A stretch of 64,000 nt of DNA from Candidatus Heimdallarchaeota archaeon (GCA_016839945.1 JAEOTE010000025.1:1-64000); one strand, 5' to 3'. Shown: positions 50,467-60,298, counted from the stretch's first letter. The notes: a model not told the origin generated them from the letters alone. Translations and numbers: made by a program.

Positions 50467-52731
50467 TTAGGAAAGAAATGTTAATTGTTTTAGAACACTG
50501 AACAATTGATCAAGGGGAAGTTGCTGAAGTTTCTTTGAATCTCTAGCTTGTCTTTCTAGTTCTTTCAACAGAATACTATACTCATATGCAGATTTAGCAA
50601 TTTGAGAAAATGCTTGATCAAAATGAGAAATAGTCTGAAGTATATCACTTGCACTTCTTGCGAATTTTGATCCATCAAGAAAATATGAAGCAGATTTGTA
50701 ATTATCTTTGCTGTTACTAGCTCCAAATCCAAGTATTGCAGTTTTAGTGGCTTCAAGAAATTCAATTAATGCATCTGCTAGATTTTTTTTCACTTCTATT
50801 GCAGTCCAATTAATATCTGATGCTTCAGTACCAAATAATTCCTTATGATCTAACAGTTCTTTACAATCTTCTGATATGCGTGAGTTTATTGCATCAAACA
50901 AATCAAAATTGCTAAATGCGTGATTAATAACTGATTCACAATTAGCTTTAATGGTTGGTTCAGCAGAATTAGCAAGATTATAACCTTGAGCGAGTTTATC
51001 AATAACTGTGTTCAAGAAGAGAAATTGTCTGGTTAATTCAAACAGACGTAGCTCAACATCTTGTCCTTGTATGAATGTTTGACTATATCTTTGCTCCACC
51101 CAAACGCTATCAATATTTGATTCACCACTTAATTGAGATATTTCTAATGCTTTTGTTGAGAAGTAATGAGCTTTTGCATGATATATCAAATCTAGCACTT
51201 CATTCACTTCCTTATCCTTAAGATATAATTCAAGATTAATTGAATTTGCAATGAACTCCAAGCATTCAATATCTTTAACAATATAGACTTTCCTTTCTGT
51301 TTTCGGGAGGAAGTATGCTGACAATTTTATATTGTTAATATCTTCTAATAGCGTCTCTACATTTTCAACTGTAACTTTCTTCCCTTTTTTCTCCATACTT
51401 CTAAGTTGTTCTGCAATGTCTTTTGTTGCATATTCTAATCTTTCAATAAATCTAGAGAAATTTTGTTCTGCTCTCTTTATTGCCTCTGCATGTGGAACTT
51501 TTTCTAAGATTGATATCTTGATTTCTTGAACATAATTGAGATAAACAAAAGGTAAACTACTTACATAATTTATATTGACTTTTAATCCTGGTCTATTTAC
51601 TATACTCTCGATTTGCATAATTGTATCTTGGATTTTTCCATCCTCTTTTGTTGGAATTATATCAATTAGCTGAGAAGTTTTCGCTGCTAATTCTGATATA
51701 CTGTGCCAAAAAGTGTGAAGAGTTTCTTTCTTGATAATTTCTTCTTTAAATTTCAAACTCCAATCATCAATTTTAGTATTTTTTGTTAATATTTCTAGTG
51801 CTTCTTTTTCTAATCCTAAAACTAGATTGAGGTACTCCACGCTAGCTCTAAAACTATCATCCTTTGCTGCTTCAAAGCTTAAGCGTAAATAATGATCAAT
51901 CAATTCATTGTTTCTCAAAGCTTGATTTATAGGTATTTGGTTATTTTTTATTTGCTTAGCTTGTAGTTCTGGATCATCAGTTAACCCTTCATAATTCTCC
52001 AAAGCTTTCCGCAAATGAAACAAACTTCTTTCGAAAACAAAATGCGAAGCTATGGGATCTCTCCACCACCAATCTTCTCCCAATCTGTTTAAGAATTGAG
52101 AAGTGAAAGATACATCAAATCTTGCTTGAGACAGTTCATAGGAACCTCTCTCTTCTAATAATTTCATATTTTCACCACTTTCTGGAGATTCTTCAAGAAG
52201 CTGCAGTAAGTATTGCTTTTGATTTAGTAATAGAAATGCTAGCATAACTTCTTCAATGCTTGATGATTTGGGGTGATTTGAATCAAAATAAGTTTGCGAT
52301 ATACTATTTAGAATTCTATACCCTTCAACATATGATGAGCAATAAACTGGGGAAGGACTCGTTTCAAAAATTCCAGTATTGACGATGTCAGCATAGATTA
52401 TCATTAAAATTGCTAACTCCATTTGAAATTCCTGTAAATTCTCAATCCTGAATGTAAGATTCTCTTTTCTTTGCTTATCTTCTTCAATTTGTGATTTATC
52501 TCTTGTCCATTCATCCAAGTATCTTCTGTATAACAAATGAGATAGAGATGAAACATCAGAAAGTGAATCTGCGCAAAAACGAGAAAAGCTTAACCAGATT
52601 TGATTAATTTCCTCTAATTCATCAATTTGGACAAAAGATTGATAGATTCTTTCTCTTTCAAGTTCCATTAGTACAAATTGTTTGAAGGGTGAGTCTCTAA
52701 GTAGTTCGATTGTTTCTTTTAAAAATAACAT
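50467..52731 (-). CDS. large alpha-helical protein of unknown function
   Basis: 754 residues, soluble, almost entirely predicted helix, with Leu/Ile/Glu-rich stretches. No signal peptide, membrane segment, P-loop or Cys motif is visible. Short helix pairs such as YHAKAHYFSTKALEISQLSG look like degenerate TPR or helical-repeat units. It may be a scaffold, but I do not recognise a family. It lies upstream of and in the same direction as the BpsA-like gene. Confidence 0.7.
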   Translation of the reverse strand: MLFLKETIELLRDSPFKQFVLMELERERIYQSFVQIDELEEINQIWLSFSRFCADSLSDVSSLSHLLYRRYLDEWTRDKSQIEEDKQRKENLTFRIENLQEFQMELAILMIIYADIVNTGIFETSPSPVYCSSYVEGYRILNSISQTYFDSNHPKSSSIEEVMLAFLLLNQKQYLLQLLEESPESGENMKLLEERGSYELSQARFDVSFTSQFLNRLGEDWWWRDPIASHFVFERSLFHLRKALENYEGLTDDPELQAKQIKNNQIPINQALRNNELIDHYLRLSFEAAKDDSFRASVEYLNLVLGLEKEALEILTKNTKIDDWSLKFKEEIIKKETLHTFWHSISELAAKTSQLIDIIPTKEDGKIQDTIMQIESIVNRPGLKVNINYVSSLPFVYLNYVQEIKISILEKVPHAEAIKRAEQNFSRFIERLEYATKDIAEQLRSMEKKGKKVTVENVETLLEDINNIKLSAYFLPKTERKVYIVKDIECLEFIANSINLELYLKDKEVNEVLDLIYHAKAHYFSTKALEISQLSGESNIDSVWVEQRYSQTFIQGQDVELRLFELTRQFLFLNTVIDKLAQGYNLANSAEPTIKANCESVINHAFSNFDLFDAINSRISEDCKELLDHKELFGTEASDINWTAIEVKKNLADALIEFLEATKTAILGFGASNSKDNYKSASYFLDGSKFARSASDILQTISHFDQAFSQIAKSAYEYSILLKELERQARDSKKLQQLPLDQLFSVLKQLTFLS

Positions 52732-52831
52732 TAATTATCTGTAAGAGTGTTAGTAAAAAAATATTTTGACGTTAAATACATTTATTCTTTTAGGAAAAAA
52801 ACTAAGTATAATCCTATAATCTTGTAGATTT

Positions 52832-53062
52832 TTATTCAGGTTTATACCACTTGGGTTCTTTCATTTCTCCAAGTCTTTTATTAAACTCTTGAACTAGTTT
52901 TCTTGCTATAATTGTAGTTTCTGCAGGATAATGTTTGGATTTGCTCAATTGTATTCTCCTGCCACAATAAGGGCACATTTTTGTCTTTTGTTTAGCTTTA
53001 CAATAACTGAATCTACTACATTTTAAATTACTACACCTTACAACAATAAACTCGGTAGACAT
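52832..53062 (-). CDS. small zinc-ribbon protein (DUF1922-like)
   Basis: 76 residues. Cys pairs C9/C14 (CSNLKC) and CPYCG (31-35) form a zinc ribbon. The rest is basic and helical (TTIIARKLVQEFNKRLGEMK). The family is archaeal and of unknown role, perhaps in RNA or transcription. It lies 5 bp downstream of yjbQ, same strand. Confidence 0.72.
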   Translation of the reverse strand: MSTEFIVVRCSNLKCSRFSYCKAKQKTKMCPYCGRRIQLSKSKHYPAETTIIARKLVQEFNKRLGEMKEPKWYKPE

Positions 53063-53067
53063 TTCTC

Positions 53068-53481
53068 CTATTCTCCTATAATAGTTACAGCTACTGTTCT
53101 AGATCTTGATCGAACATCCAAGCAAACAAATACTGGTTGTTGCCATGTTCCTAGTTTTAAATTTCCATTTTGGATTGAGATAGATAGACTTGGACCTATC
53201 AAAGATGCACGTAGATGGGAATGTGCATTAGAATCAATCATATCATGCTTATATCCTGCACCTTTTGGAACTAATTTTTCCAGTATCTCTCGAAAATCTT
53301 CAAGTACTCTCGATTCAAACTCAATAGCTGTTAAAGCTCCAGTAGAACCGATTACATTTGCTAGAAGTACCCCTTCCTTAATATTTGATTCTGCTACATA
53401 TTTACTAAATTGTGATGTTAAATCTATAATATCTATTTCACCCTTAGTCTGAAATTGTAAAAGTTTACTAATAACTTGCAT
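53068..53481 (-). CDS. YjbQ/UPF0047 family protein
   Basis: 137 residues from the ATG at 53481; an upstream start at 53550 adds 23 residues the family lacks. Conserved elements are FQTKGEIDIIDLT, the LLANVIGSTGALTAIEFE strand, HDMIDSNAHSHLRASLIGPS (two His for metal or phosphate binding) and LKLGTWQQPVFVCLDVRSR. YjbQ homologues show secondary thiamine phosphate synthase activity; their normal role is debated. Confidence 0.9.
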   Translation of the reverse strand: MQVISKLLQFQTKGEIDIIDLTSQFSKYVAESNIKEGVLLANVIGSTGALTAIEFESRVLEDFREILEKLVPKGAGYKHDMIDSNAHSHLRASLIGPSLSISIQNGNLKLGTWQQPVFVCLDVRSRSRTVAVTIIGE

Positions 53482-53581
53482 ATAAAGCACCAATAATTTG
53501 TTGTTCTCTATAATATCAATAAATATTCTCTTAAAAATTAATTGATTCAATTATAAAAATCGAGATTCCTATTTTTTATGA

Positions 53582-54202
53582 TTATGAATTTGGTATTTGA
53601 CGAATTACATTGTTATATAGTAATCCCTTAGCTGCTTTTTCAGCGTCATTTTCAGATAGTTTCATTAGTTTCACTATATCATTTAATGTGGCTGATCCTT
53701 TGTATTTTAGCAATGAGAGTACCTTTTCTTGTTGAGGACTGAATATCTGTGCCGCATCTCTCCTTATAGTCAGTGGATTAAGTTCTAATTTAGATTCTGA
53801 TAAATTACTTAGAGGTTTGCTATACTTTTTTAGTTGTTTGTCAACGAAATGTTTCATTATCGAATACTGTTCAACCCTCCCATTCCAATCAGTTAATGAT
53901 TCTGAAAAGCGATTATGGAATTCATTCTGGATATCTTCCAGATTTTGTCTAATAGTTTTTTCATCATCACTACTATCTACACAAGCTACTGTAACAGTTT
54001 GATTACCAGTTATGTAAATGAACTTATAACTAGCGGTTTGAAGATAATCACAACCTTTGTCGATATTTTGAGCAAAAATCTCAATAGCACTCAAGAAGCT
54101 AGTAATTAAATTCTCATCATGATCTATGCTACCATACTTTCTATGATATAGACATTCGCCTGTATCTTTTGCAATCCATATATTATGTAGCATAGAATTC
54201 AA
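53582..54202 (-). CDS. longin-domain protein with C-terminal winged-helix-like region
   Basis: 206 residues. The first 120 fit a longin/roadblock fold: MLHNIWIAKDTGECLYHRKYG, a helix around LITSFLSAIEIFAQNI, strand YKFIYITGNQTVTVACVDS and a long last helix, as in eukaryotic adaptor (AP/SRX) subunits. Such proteins are an Asgard hallmark. The C-terminus (about 140-206) ends with a helix-turn-helix-like LSLLKYKGSATLNDIVKLMK. A possible role is trafficking or a regulator bridging to GTPases. Confidence 0.78.
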   Translation of the reverse strand: MNSMLHNIWIAKDTGECLYHRKYGSIDHDENLITSFLSAIEIFAQNIDKGCDYLQTASYKFIYITGNQTVTVACVDSSDDEKTIRQNLEDIQNEFHNRFSESLTDWNGRVEQYSIMKHFVDKQLKKYSKPLSNLSESKLELNPLTIRRDAAQIFSPQQEKVLSLLKYKGSATLNDIVKLMKLSENDAEKAAKGLLYNNVIRQIPNS

Positions 54203-54295
54203 GTAGATAAATCATAATCAACACAAAAATGCACATAATACTCAGATATTTTCTCCCAACTATTCACAACCTATTTTTTTCAATAATGAGAATTA

Positions 54296-54763
54296 TTATG
54301 AATCTATACCAAAATCTGTTTTCTTAACTAAAGTAAAACCACAACGAGCACATTTTAACATATAGGAATCTTCCTTTGATCCTCTTCCAGCATGTTCTAG
54401 ATTATATCTACAGTTGGGACATAAAATATCATTTGGTTCTAATGATAATATACGTTCCATTTCTATATTGAAATGTTGCTGTTGATCTATGAGTTCTGAA
54501 GATGTTGAGAGATAAAATCCTTCAGAATATTTGGAGATGATTATAACATCATTACTTTTAATTGGATTGGTCTTAAACCAGTCATCTAAGCCTGTAATCT
54601 TACCCTTTCTTGTTAAATGAGATCCGTAATACTCATCAAAAGATTCAATAAAAAACAGAACTCCCTCTTTGGGAAACATATCTCTATCTTCATCTGATAT
54701 TGTTATAGTTTTTGAGTTGATCTCATCATAAGTCAAATTTTTAACAAGGAAACCCACATGCAC
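54296..54763 (-). CDS. hypothetical protein with C-terminal zinc ribbon
   Basis: 155 residues. The N-terminal part is a beta-rich domain without recognised motifs. The last 40 residues contain CPNC and CARCG, a zinc ribbon like those of transcription or RNA-binding factors. It is flanked by the lipid-kinase and longin genes on the same strand. Function unknown. Confidence 0.62.
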   Translation of the reverse strand: MHVGFLVKNLTYDEINSKTITISDEDRDMFPKEGVLFFIESFDEYYGSHLTRKGKITGLDDWFKTNPIKSNDVIIISKYSEGFYLSTSSELIDQQQHFNIEMERILSLEPNDILCPNCRYNLEHAGRGSKEDSYMLKCARCGFTLVKKTDFGIDS

Positions 54764-54866
54764 AAATATCTCTCCAGATTAGGCTGATTAGTTCAAATTT
54801 CTTTATAAAAAACTTAGTAGAGGCAATAAAATATTTTTTTCTCGAAAAAAACCGAATATAACTATT

Positions 54867-55796
54867 CTACTTCATTTTTTCTTTTTTTATAGCGATAAGC
54901 TCTTCAGGTACAACTGTTCTAATTCGTCTTGGGGCAACTTCGAACTTAATATTGGTTGCTCCATAATTCACAATCTCTCCTTCTACTTCAACTGGTAAAG
55001 GTTTACTCAATTCTAAGCTAACTTTCTTCCCTCTTATATATTCAACACCTTTCTTTCCTAAATGTTTTCCAGGTTTTAAAACATTTAGTAAATAATATTG
55101 TCTTAATTTTCTGATATCTCCAGCGTAACATATGGCAAAATCTTCATAGAAATGATAATTATCGGGTAACATATGAAATCCTCCCCCAAAGCGACTTCCA
55201 AAACCTACAGAAATTATTAATAATTTAAAACTAATTTCATCATTATCATCAATTTGAAATTTTGTTGGCACCAGTCTATATTTACCAATACCTTTGAAAG
55301 CAAGATAATAGTACTTCGCAAATCCTCTCAACCATTTTGCGTCTGTAAAAGATGAAACAGAGATTGTTGCTCCAGCACCTGTATCAACAATATTGACAAA
55401 GTATCTCTTATCATCATCAGCTTGCGCTATACCAACCCCTAAATCGAGTGTATTTCCCTTTTCTAAAATATCCAAACTTCGATGATAATTATCATCATAC
55501 TTAAGGCCAAGAGCATGATCATTTCCATTTCCTAAAGGTAGTATCCCGAACTTGTTGTCTAATTCATAAAGACCATTAGCTACTTCGTTTACTGTACCAT
55601 CTCCACCTGTTGCTACCACACAATCAAAATCTTTTCCTTTATCTCTTGCTAATTCAATTGCGTGCTTTGGAGATTTTGTAAAAATACTTTCGTAGTCGAA
55701 ATTTCTTTTCTTAATCTCATCTTCTACCTTTGGCCATAGTTTCCCTATTAGACCATTATGAGCTTGAGGATTAACTATGAATAAATGCGAAACCAT
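54867..55796 (-). CDS. diacylglycerol/lipid kinase (YegS/DgkB type)
   Basis: 309 residues. The catalytic GGDGTVNEVANGL with NPQAHNG upstream and LPLGNGNDHAL is typical of diacylglycerol and sphingosine-type lipid kinases. It phosphorylates a lipid alcohol with ATP. The C-terminal beta domain (VEVEGEIVNYGATNIKFE) matches the family. In an archaeon the lipid could be archaeol-like or a diacylglycerol; a PlsY-like enzyme is also present at 40438. Confidence 0.9.
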   Translation of the reverse strand: MVSHLFIVNPQAHNGLIGKLWPKVEDEIKKRNFDYESIFTKSPKHAIELARDKGKDFDCVVATGGDGTVNEVANGLYELDNKFGILPLGNGNDHALGLKYDDNYHRSLDILEKGNTLDLGVGIAQADDDKRYFVNIVDTGAGATISVSSFTDAKWLRGFAKYYYLAFKGIGKYRLVPTKFQIDDNDEISFKLLIISVGFGSRFGGGFHMLPDNYHFYEDFAICYAGDIRKLRQYYLLNVLKPGKHLGKKGVEYIRGKKVSLELSKPLPVEVEGEIVNYGATNIKFEVAPRRIRTVVPEELIAIKKEKMK

Positions 55797-55844
55797 AGTA
55801 GAGAAAAGTATAGGCTGTATTTAAAGTTTAACTAGAAACAGGTG

Positions 55845-55934
55845 TGGAGCCTTAGAGGGGAGTTGAACCCCTGTCCTGTGATTTTCTCGATAGATTTACG
55901 AGATCACTGCTCTGGACCGCTGAGCTACCAAGGC
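55845..55934 (-). tRNA. tRNA-Thr (CGT) with a 13-nt intron
   Basis: On the minus strand acceptor GCCTTGG (55928-55934) pairs with CTAAGGC (one G-U), with discriminator T (U73, as in archaeal tRNA-Thr) and encoded CCA (55845-55847). The D stem is GCTC/GAGC, anticodon stem GTGAT/ATCAC and T stem AGGGG/CCCCT with loop TTCAACT. The anticodon CGT is at 55898-55900. The anticodon loop carries 13 extra nt after position 37. Confidence 0.93.
55884..55896 (-). other. tRNA-Thr intron at 37/38 (13 nt)
   Basis: The insert lies between A37 (55897) and A38 (55883), the canonical archaeal site, and is unusually short. CTCG of the anticodon loop and CGAG near the intron end are complementary. Confidence 0.82.
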
Positions 55935-56064
55935 TGCTTTTTTATTTTAGATTAAACTTATAGATTTTATGAGTATCGATAAAGTAGAAGGCTAATAATG
56001 TAAATGATTAATAGCCAACAAAACAAGGAAATTGATGGTAATTTCCATCTTTAGAATTTATGAA

Positions 56065-57288
56065 CTAATCAAGTGGAAATCTTGCGTACCCTCGAAATTC
56101 TATCCAGTCCTTTAAATGATCCTCAATAATTTCTTGAATTGCGTCTTGATCAAGATTTCTAGCCATCTCTTCGTCAGGAGTTAGAATTGCCATAATATAA
56201 CGATCTTCTTTGAATTTCAAATCACGTAGAATAAATATTTCATTTGTTCCATCATCTAGTGAATACCTTCTTATTCTTAAGAATGGTTCACGTAATCTAT
56301 CGATATTCTCAATAGCTTCATAATATGCGTTATGAGCTAAATCCTCTAGTTCTTGCTTTATGGAATGTTGAGCAAAACATACATTTATGCTATAATCATA
56401 TAATCCAAAGAAATCTGCTTTTAATTGTTCAACAACATTTTGTGATGCTTCTTTTACGCCTTCTTGAATAAGAGATATTTCTCTAAATATGTGTGAAAAT
56501 GCCCCTAAAATAGATGATCTTATTTTTACACTTGTTCTGAACATATCTTTAGCCGGTTCAAAAAATGGACAATTATTTGTCATATAGTCTGTAATAGATT
56601 CGAAAACATCTAGAGATTTAGTGTCTATTTCGTATTCAGGATCAGATTTGTGAAAGAATATCTTCCATGGAACTTTAAGTTTCAGATTATTTGTAACGTT
56701 TATTATCTGCTTTAGATACTCAAAACTTTCCTCAAACCTATCCTTTGCTTGAACATCGATCACAAAAAGGATTATGTCTGTACCTACAAAGTACTGATCT
56801 GGATTTTCTAGATAATCTTCTCGATAAATACTTTGTCCTCCTAATTCATGAATAAAAATATCCATCTTAAAAACATCAATTTTTTCACGAAGTAGTCCCC
56901 TAGTTGGTGCTAAAGCATATAATTTCTGGAACAAAGATGATAGTGTGCTTCTATGTTTCAAAGCTATAGATAATGATGTTTTTCCTGCATTATCGATTCC
57001 AACCATAACTATCTTTGCACCTGCACTGACCTTTTCTTTTTCTTCTACTAAAACAAGTCTACTTGCAGCAATCCAACTGTTTATCCTTTCTTTAGGAATC
57101 TTCTTTGCAATCTTATCGTAATGGTCACTCCATTTGTCTGAAAGATCTTCAATTGTTTCTAGTTGAAATCCTTTCAATAGTTCGACTTCATCTTCATTAA
57201 TATCTAAGAGAGCTATTATTGGAAGTTTTTTCAGATCTTCCTTGCTTCTATATTCTTCTTTTAGGAGTTTGTCACGTATTTCAGACAT
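56065..57288 (-). CDS. Arf/Rag-like GTPase with N-terminal helical and C-terminal extra domains
   Basis: 407 residues. Residues 1-85 form a helical region like a helix-hairpin-helix (LLDINEDEVELLKGF..LETIEDLSD). The GTPase domain has G1 VGIDNAGKTSLS, G3 HELGGQ and G4 FHKSDP. The HK-S-D form (replacing NKxD) and LGGQ are shared with Rag/Gtr GTPases. The C-terminal 130 residues (FFGLYDYSINVCFAQHSIK to RGYARFPLD) look like a longin/roadblock-type domain, as in Rag. It suggests a membrane-associated regulator in an Asgard cell. Confidence 0.8.
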   Translation of the reverse strand: MSEIRDKLLKEEYRSKEDLKKLPIIALLDINEDEVELLKGFQLETIEDLSDKWSDHYDKIAKKIPKERINSWIAASRLVLVEEKEKVSAGAKIVMVGIDNAGKTSLSIALKHRSTLSSLFQKLYALAPTRGLLREKIDVFKMDIFIHELGGQSIYREDYLENPDQYFVGTDIILFVIDVQAKDRFEESFEYLKQIINVTNNLKLKVPWKIFFHKSDPEYEIDTKSLDVFESITDYMTNNCPFFEPAKDMFRTSVKIRSSILGAFSHIFREISLIQEGVKEASQNVVEQLKADFFGLYDYSINVCFAQHSIKQELEDLAHNAYYEAIENIDRLREPFLRIRRYSLDDGTNEIFILRDLKFKEDRYIMAILTPDEEMARNLDQDAIQEIIEDHLKDWIEFRGYARFPLD

Positions 57289-57467
57289 CTTTCTTCTTTC
57301 TCCAGAGTAGGTTGTGTGTTTAAAGTCTTATTATTACAATAATCACTCTGTCAAATAAGAATTTTGTTAACAATGTAATCATGAAAATTTGTTTACATCT
57401 TCTTTGAAGAAATAAAGTTTAAAAAGGCAAAAGCTAGCGCTTTAATAAATCGAAAGGTGTATACGAA
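57289..57467. promoter_or_regulatory. divergent promoter region, Rag-like GTPase / surface protein
   Basis: An AT-rich 179-bp gap. TATA-like AAATAAAGTTTAAAA lies at 57410-57425 before the plus-strand gene, and GACTTTAAA lies near 57319-57327 on the minus strand. GAAAGG (57450-57455) is a weak ribosome site for the TTG at 57468. Nothing else is seen. Confidence 0.35.
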
Positions 57468-59471
57468 TTGCGAACACACAAAGTTAAAAGTTTGATATTT
57501 GTTTCAACGATGATTCTAGGATTAGTCCTAGCAAGTATATTAGGTTCTTCAATGAACTTCTCACCCTTAGAAAACACAACCTCTTTATCCCCCAATAATG
57601 AAATAATTTTATTTAATAACACAGATCCAATTATTGATGGATATTTAGATAGCTATTCAGACGAATGGGAAAATGCAACAATTTTAACTACTACCTATGG
57701 ATTCCCAACTACAACAATAACAATACGTGTGCAAGCAAATGAGACATATTTATTCATGGGATTCAGTTTTACAATTCCTGAATATTCTCCAATAAATACA
57801 ACTATACCTACAGGTGATAGTTATAATAACCAATCTCATACTTGGTTTACAATAGTATTTGACAATAATTTTGACCAAAAAATTGGAAATGAATTGTCTC
57901 CTGGAGATGCTATTGCTGTAAATTATAGAGCTGAAGGAGCTTATGATTGTTTCATTAATGGAACATCTCCTGAATCTTTTGTACTGGATGTAAACGCAAC
58001 CGGTTTTAACGATGCAATTGGATTTCTAACCCAAAAAGAAGATGATTTTCATAATTATGAAATATCAATAGAAGTTGCAAAGAAGTTGAATTCAGGCGAT
58101 GAAAATGGGTATGATATGAGAGTTCATGAAAGTGACAAATTGAAGTTTCTACTTCTAGCTTTTGAGAATGAGACAGCAGTATATAATTATACTACTTTAA
58201 ATAGTCACATCACTGCCTGGAAAACTATAAGCTTAGAAACACAACACACTTACTTCTCCTATGTTGAAACTTATGATGAAATAGATGCTCTTCTATATGT
58301 CTCAGATTCATCATATACAAGTTTTTATAATCTGACAAGTATTGCTCATTTCTTATATCAATATGGAATGAACGCAACTATTGTTTTAGAGGATGCTTAC
58401 GAATTTACAACTCCAAGTCTTGATTTAGTAGACTTAGTAATATTGCTTGGTTCTTTGACTGATTTAACTGAAGAAGAAATAGAAGCTCTTAGATTCTATG
58501 CAGCTGCTGGTGGAAGTCTAATGATATTAGCTGATGGAACAGATTCTGAAAGCAAGATTAATGATTTATTAACTCATTTTGATATGGAAATTTATAACTC
58601 AACTATTATCTCTAAGAATATTGCAGTTAATTCTTCTATTATAGTAACTGGAAATGATATCATAGATTTACCTTTTCTGGACTCTTCTACACTGTTAACT
58701 AATCAACCAATAAACGAAGTTGTTTATTATGGATCTGCTATTAACTTTACTGATGAGATTGGAGAAAAAATAATCCAATTCCAAGAAGGAGATTTGTATT
58801 CCACAATAAATGTGACAGGTGATTACTACATAGATTTGGATAAAAATGGTGAGTTCAATTCTTCAATCGATCTTTCTCTTAATGATTCAGCAACATTGCA
58901 GGCAGCCGTGGAATTACAAAGAGGAGGAAAAATAATAGTTACAGCTTCTGCTGAATTATTTAATCAAACTGCCTTCGCTCAAAAAGACAATAAGTACTTC
59001 TTACTCCGAGAAATACAATGGTTGTTGAACTCTCAAAATAGAATAAACATTCAAAGTTATGAAGTGCTTGAATCAGAAGTAGTAGAAGGTGAGGATATTC
59101 ATGTCACCATCACAATTAAGGGAGACAATGATACTGTCCTTGATGATGTTCATGTATGGGTTACTCTTCAAACATTCAAGACAGATATAAATTCATCCGA
59201 TTTATCAATAAAGGAAGATGGCATTAGCTACAATGGTTCTATAAATACTGACGTAGCTCCAGTAGCATTTGTTGATGTGTCAATTAGAATGCATAAAAGA
59301 GGATATGGCTACAATGAAACTGCACTTTATCAAGTTTTTATTGACCCACTACCAAGAGGCTTTATTAAAATAGATATTGTAGCTCTAATTATATTCGTTT
59401 GTTCTATTGGACTAGCAGGTATTGGAGCTTTTGCAATAAAGAAATACAAGTTCGAAAGCAATGGCGAATAA
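57468..59471 (+). CDS. large membrane-anchored surface protein with DOMON/CBM9-like domain
   Basis: 667 residues starting at TTG. After a signal peptide (12-30) comes a beta-sandwich domain (about 45-255) with ITIRVQANETYLFMGFSF and WFTIVFDNNFD, like CBM9/DOMON-type domains that bind sugars or haem. A middle part reads like a GATase1-fold domain (LVDLVILLGSLTDLTEEEIE, AAAGGSLMILADG). An Ig-like domain and one transmembrane helix at the C-terminus (DIVALIIFVCSIGLAGIGAFA) complete it. There are many N-x-S/T sites. Function unknown. Confidence 0.75.
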   Translation: MRTHKVKSLIFVSTMILGLVLASILGSSMNFSPLENTTSLSPNNEIILFNNTDPIIDGYLDSYSDEWENATILTTTYGFPTTTITIRVQANETYLFMGFSFTIPEYSPINTTIPTGDSYNNQSHTWFTIVFDNNFDQKIGNELSPGDAIAVNYRAEGAYDCFINGTSPESFVLDVNATGFNDAIGFLTQKEDDFHNYEISIEVAKKLNSGDENGYDMRVHESDKLKFLLLAFENETAVYNYTTLNSHITAWKTISLETQHTYFSYVETYDEIDALLYVSDSSYTSFYNLTSIAHFLYQYGMNATIVLEDAYEFTTPSLDLVDLVILLGSLTDLTEEEIEALRFYAAAGGSLMILADGTDSESKINDLLTHFDMEIYNSTIISKNIAVNSSIIVTGNDIIDLPFLDSSTLLTNQPINEVVYYGSAINFTDEIGEKIIQFQEGDLYSTINVTGDYYIDLDKNGEFNSSIDLSLNDSATLQAAVELQRGGKIIVTASAELFNQTAFAQKDNKYFLLREIQWLLNSQNRINIQSYEVLESEVVEGEDIHVTITIKGDNDTVLDDVHVWVTLQTFKTDINSSDLSIKEDGISYNGSINTDVAPVAFVDVSIRMHKRGYGYNETALYQVFIDPLPRGFIKIDIVALIIFVCSIGLAGIGAFAIKKYKFESNGE

Positions 59472-59558
59472 GCTTTGCTTTCAATTTTAATATTTTTATA
59501 CTTTTGAATAAATCTTATTATAGTGATGTCTCATAATAATTTTAAGTGTGAAAATTAA

Positions 59559-60281
59559 ATGATCAATTTAGCTATCTTCTCTGATGTTCATTCCAATCTA
59601 GAAGCGCTAAATGTTGTAGTTGATTATATTAAAGATATTTCACCTGATATCATAATATTCCTTGGTGATATAGTAGGATATGGTCCTAACCCTAAAGAAT
59701 GTATTAAGATTGTTGAAGATATAGCTCAAATACATGTTGTGGGAAATCATGATTATGCCATTTTTACAGATAACTTCATGTATTTCAATCCTTTACCAAA
59801 GATTTCACTGTCATGGACAAAACAGCAACTTACTGATAAGGAAATCCAAATTCTAGGATCTCATCCATTTTTCTCAATTTTTCCATTGTTTGTCACTGAA
59901 GGTAATGCAATGTTTGTTCATGGTTCACCAAGAAAACCTCTAAGAGATTATGTATCTCCTAACCTACCCTCTTGGTCATATAACATGTTCTTCGAAATAA
60001 CAAGAGAATTTACTGAAATAGATTTCCTCTTTCTAGGACACACTCACAAACCACTCCATATAATTAATGAGGAAAAGCACCTTCTCAACCCTGGTTCAGT
60101 AGGACAACCTAGAGATAAAAATCCCAAAGCATCTTTTATGACTTTTCAAATCAAGGAAAAAACAAAAGAATTTGAATTCGAACATGTTCGATTAGATTAT
60201 GATGTTGAAACAACTTGCAAAAAGATGGAAGAACTTCAGTTTCATCCCTTTCTTATTAATAGATTAAGAAGAGGAATCTAA
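59559..60281 (+). CDS. calcineurin-like metallophosphoesterase (YfcE/MJ0936-like)
   Basis: 240 residues. The full metal-ligand set is visible: FSDVHSNLEAL, LGDIVGYGPNP, VGNHDYA, FVHGSPRKP, FLGHTHKP, and a final NPGSVGQPRDKNP. It hydrolyses phosphodiesters or other phosphate esters with two metal ions. The physiological substrate is unknown. It lies 87 bp downstream of the surface-protein gene and converges with the flippase-like gene. Confidence 0.93.
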   Translation: MINLAIFSDVHSNLEALNVVVDYIKDISPDIIIFLGDIVGYGPNPKECIKIVEDIAQIHVVGNHDYAIFTDNFMYFNPLPKISLSWTKQQLTDKEIQILGSHPFFSIFPLFVTEGNAMFVHGSPRKPLRDYVSPNLPSWSYNMFFEITREFTEIDFLFLGHTHKPLHIINEEKHLLNPGSVGQPRDKNPKASFMTFQIKEKTKEFEFEHVRLDYDVETTCKKMEELQFHPFLINRLRRGI

Positions 60282-60298
60282 TCATTAAATGATAAATA

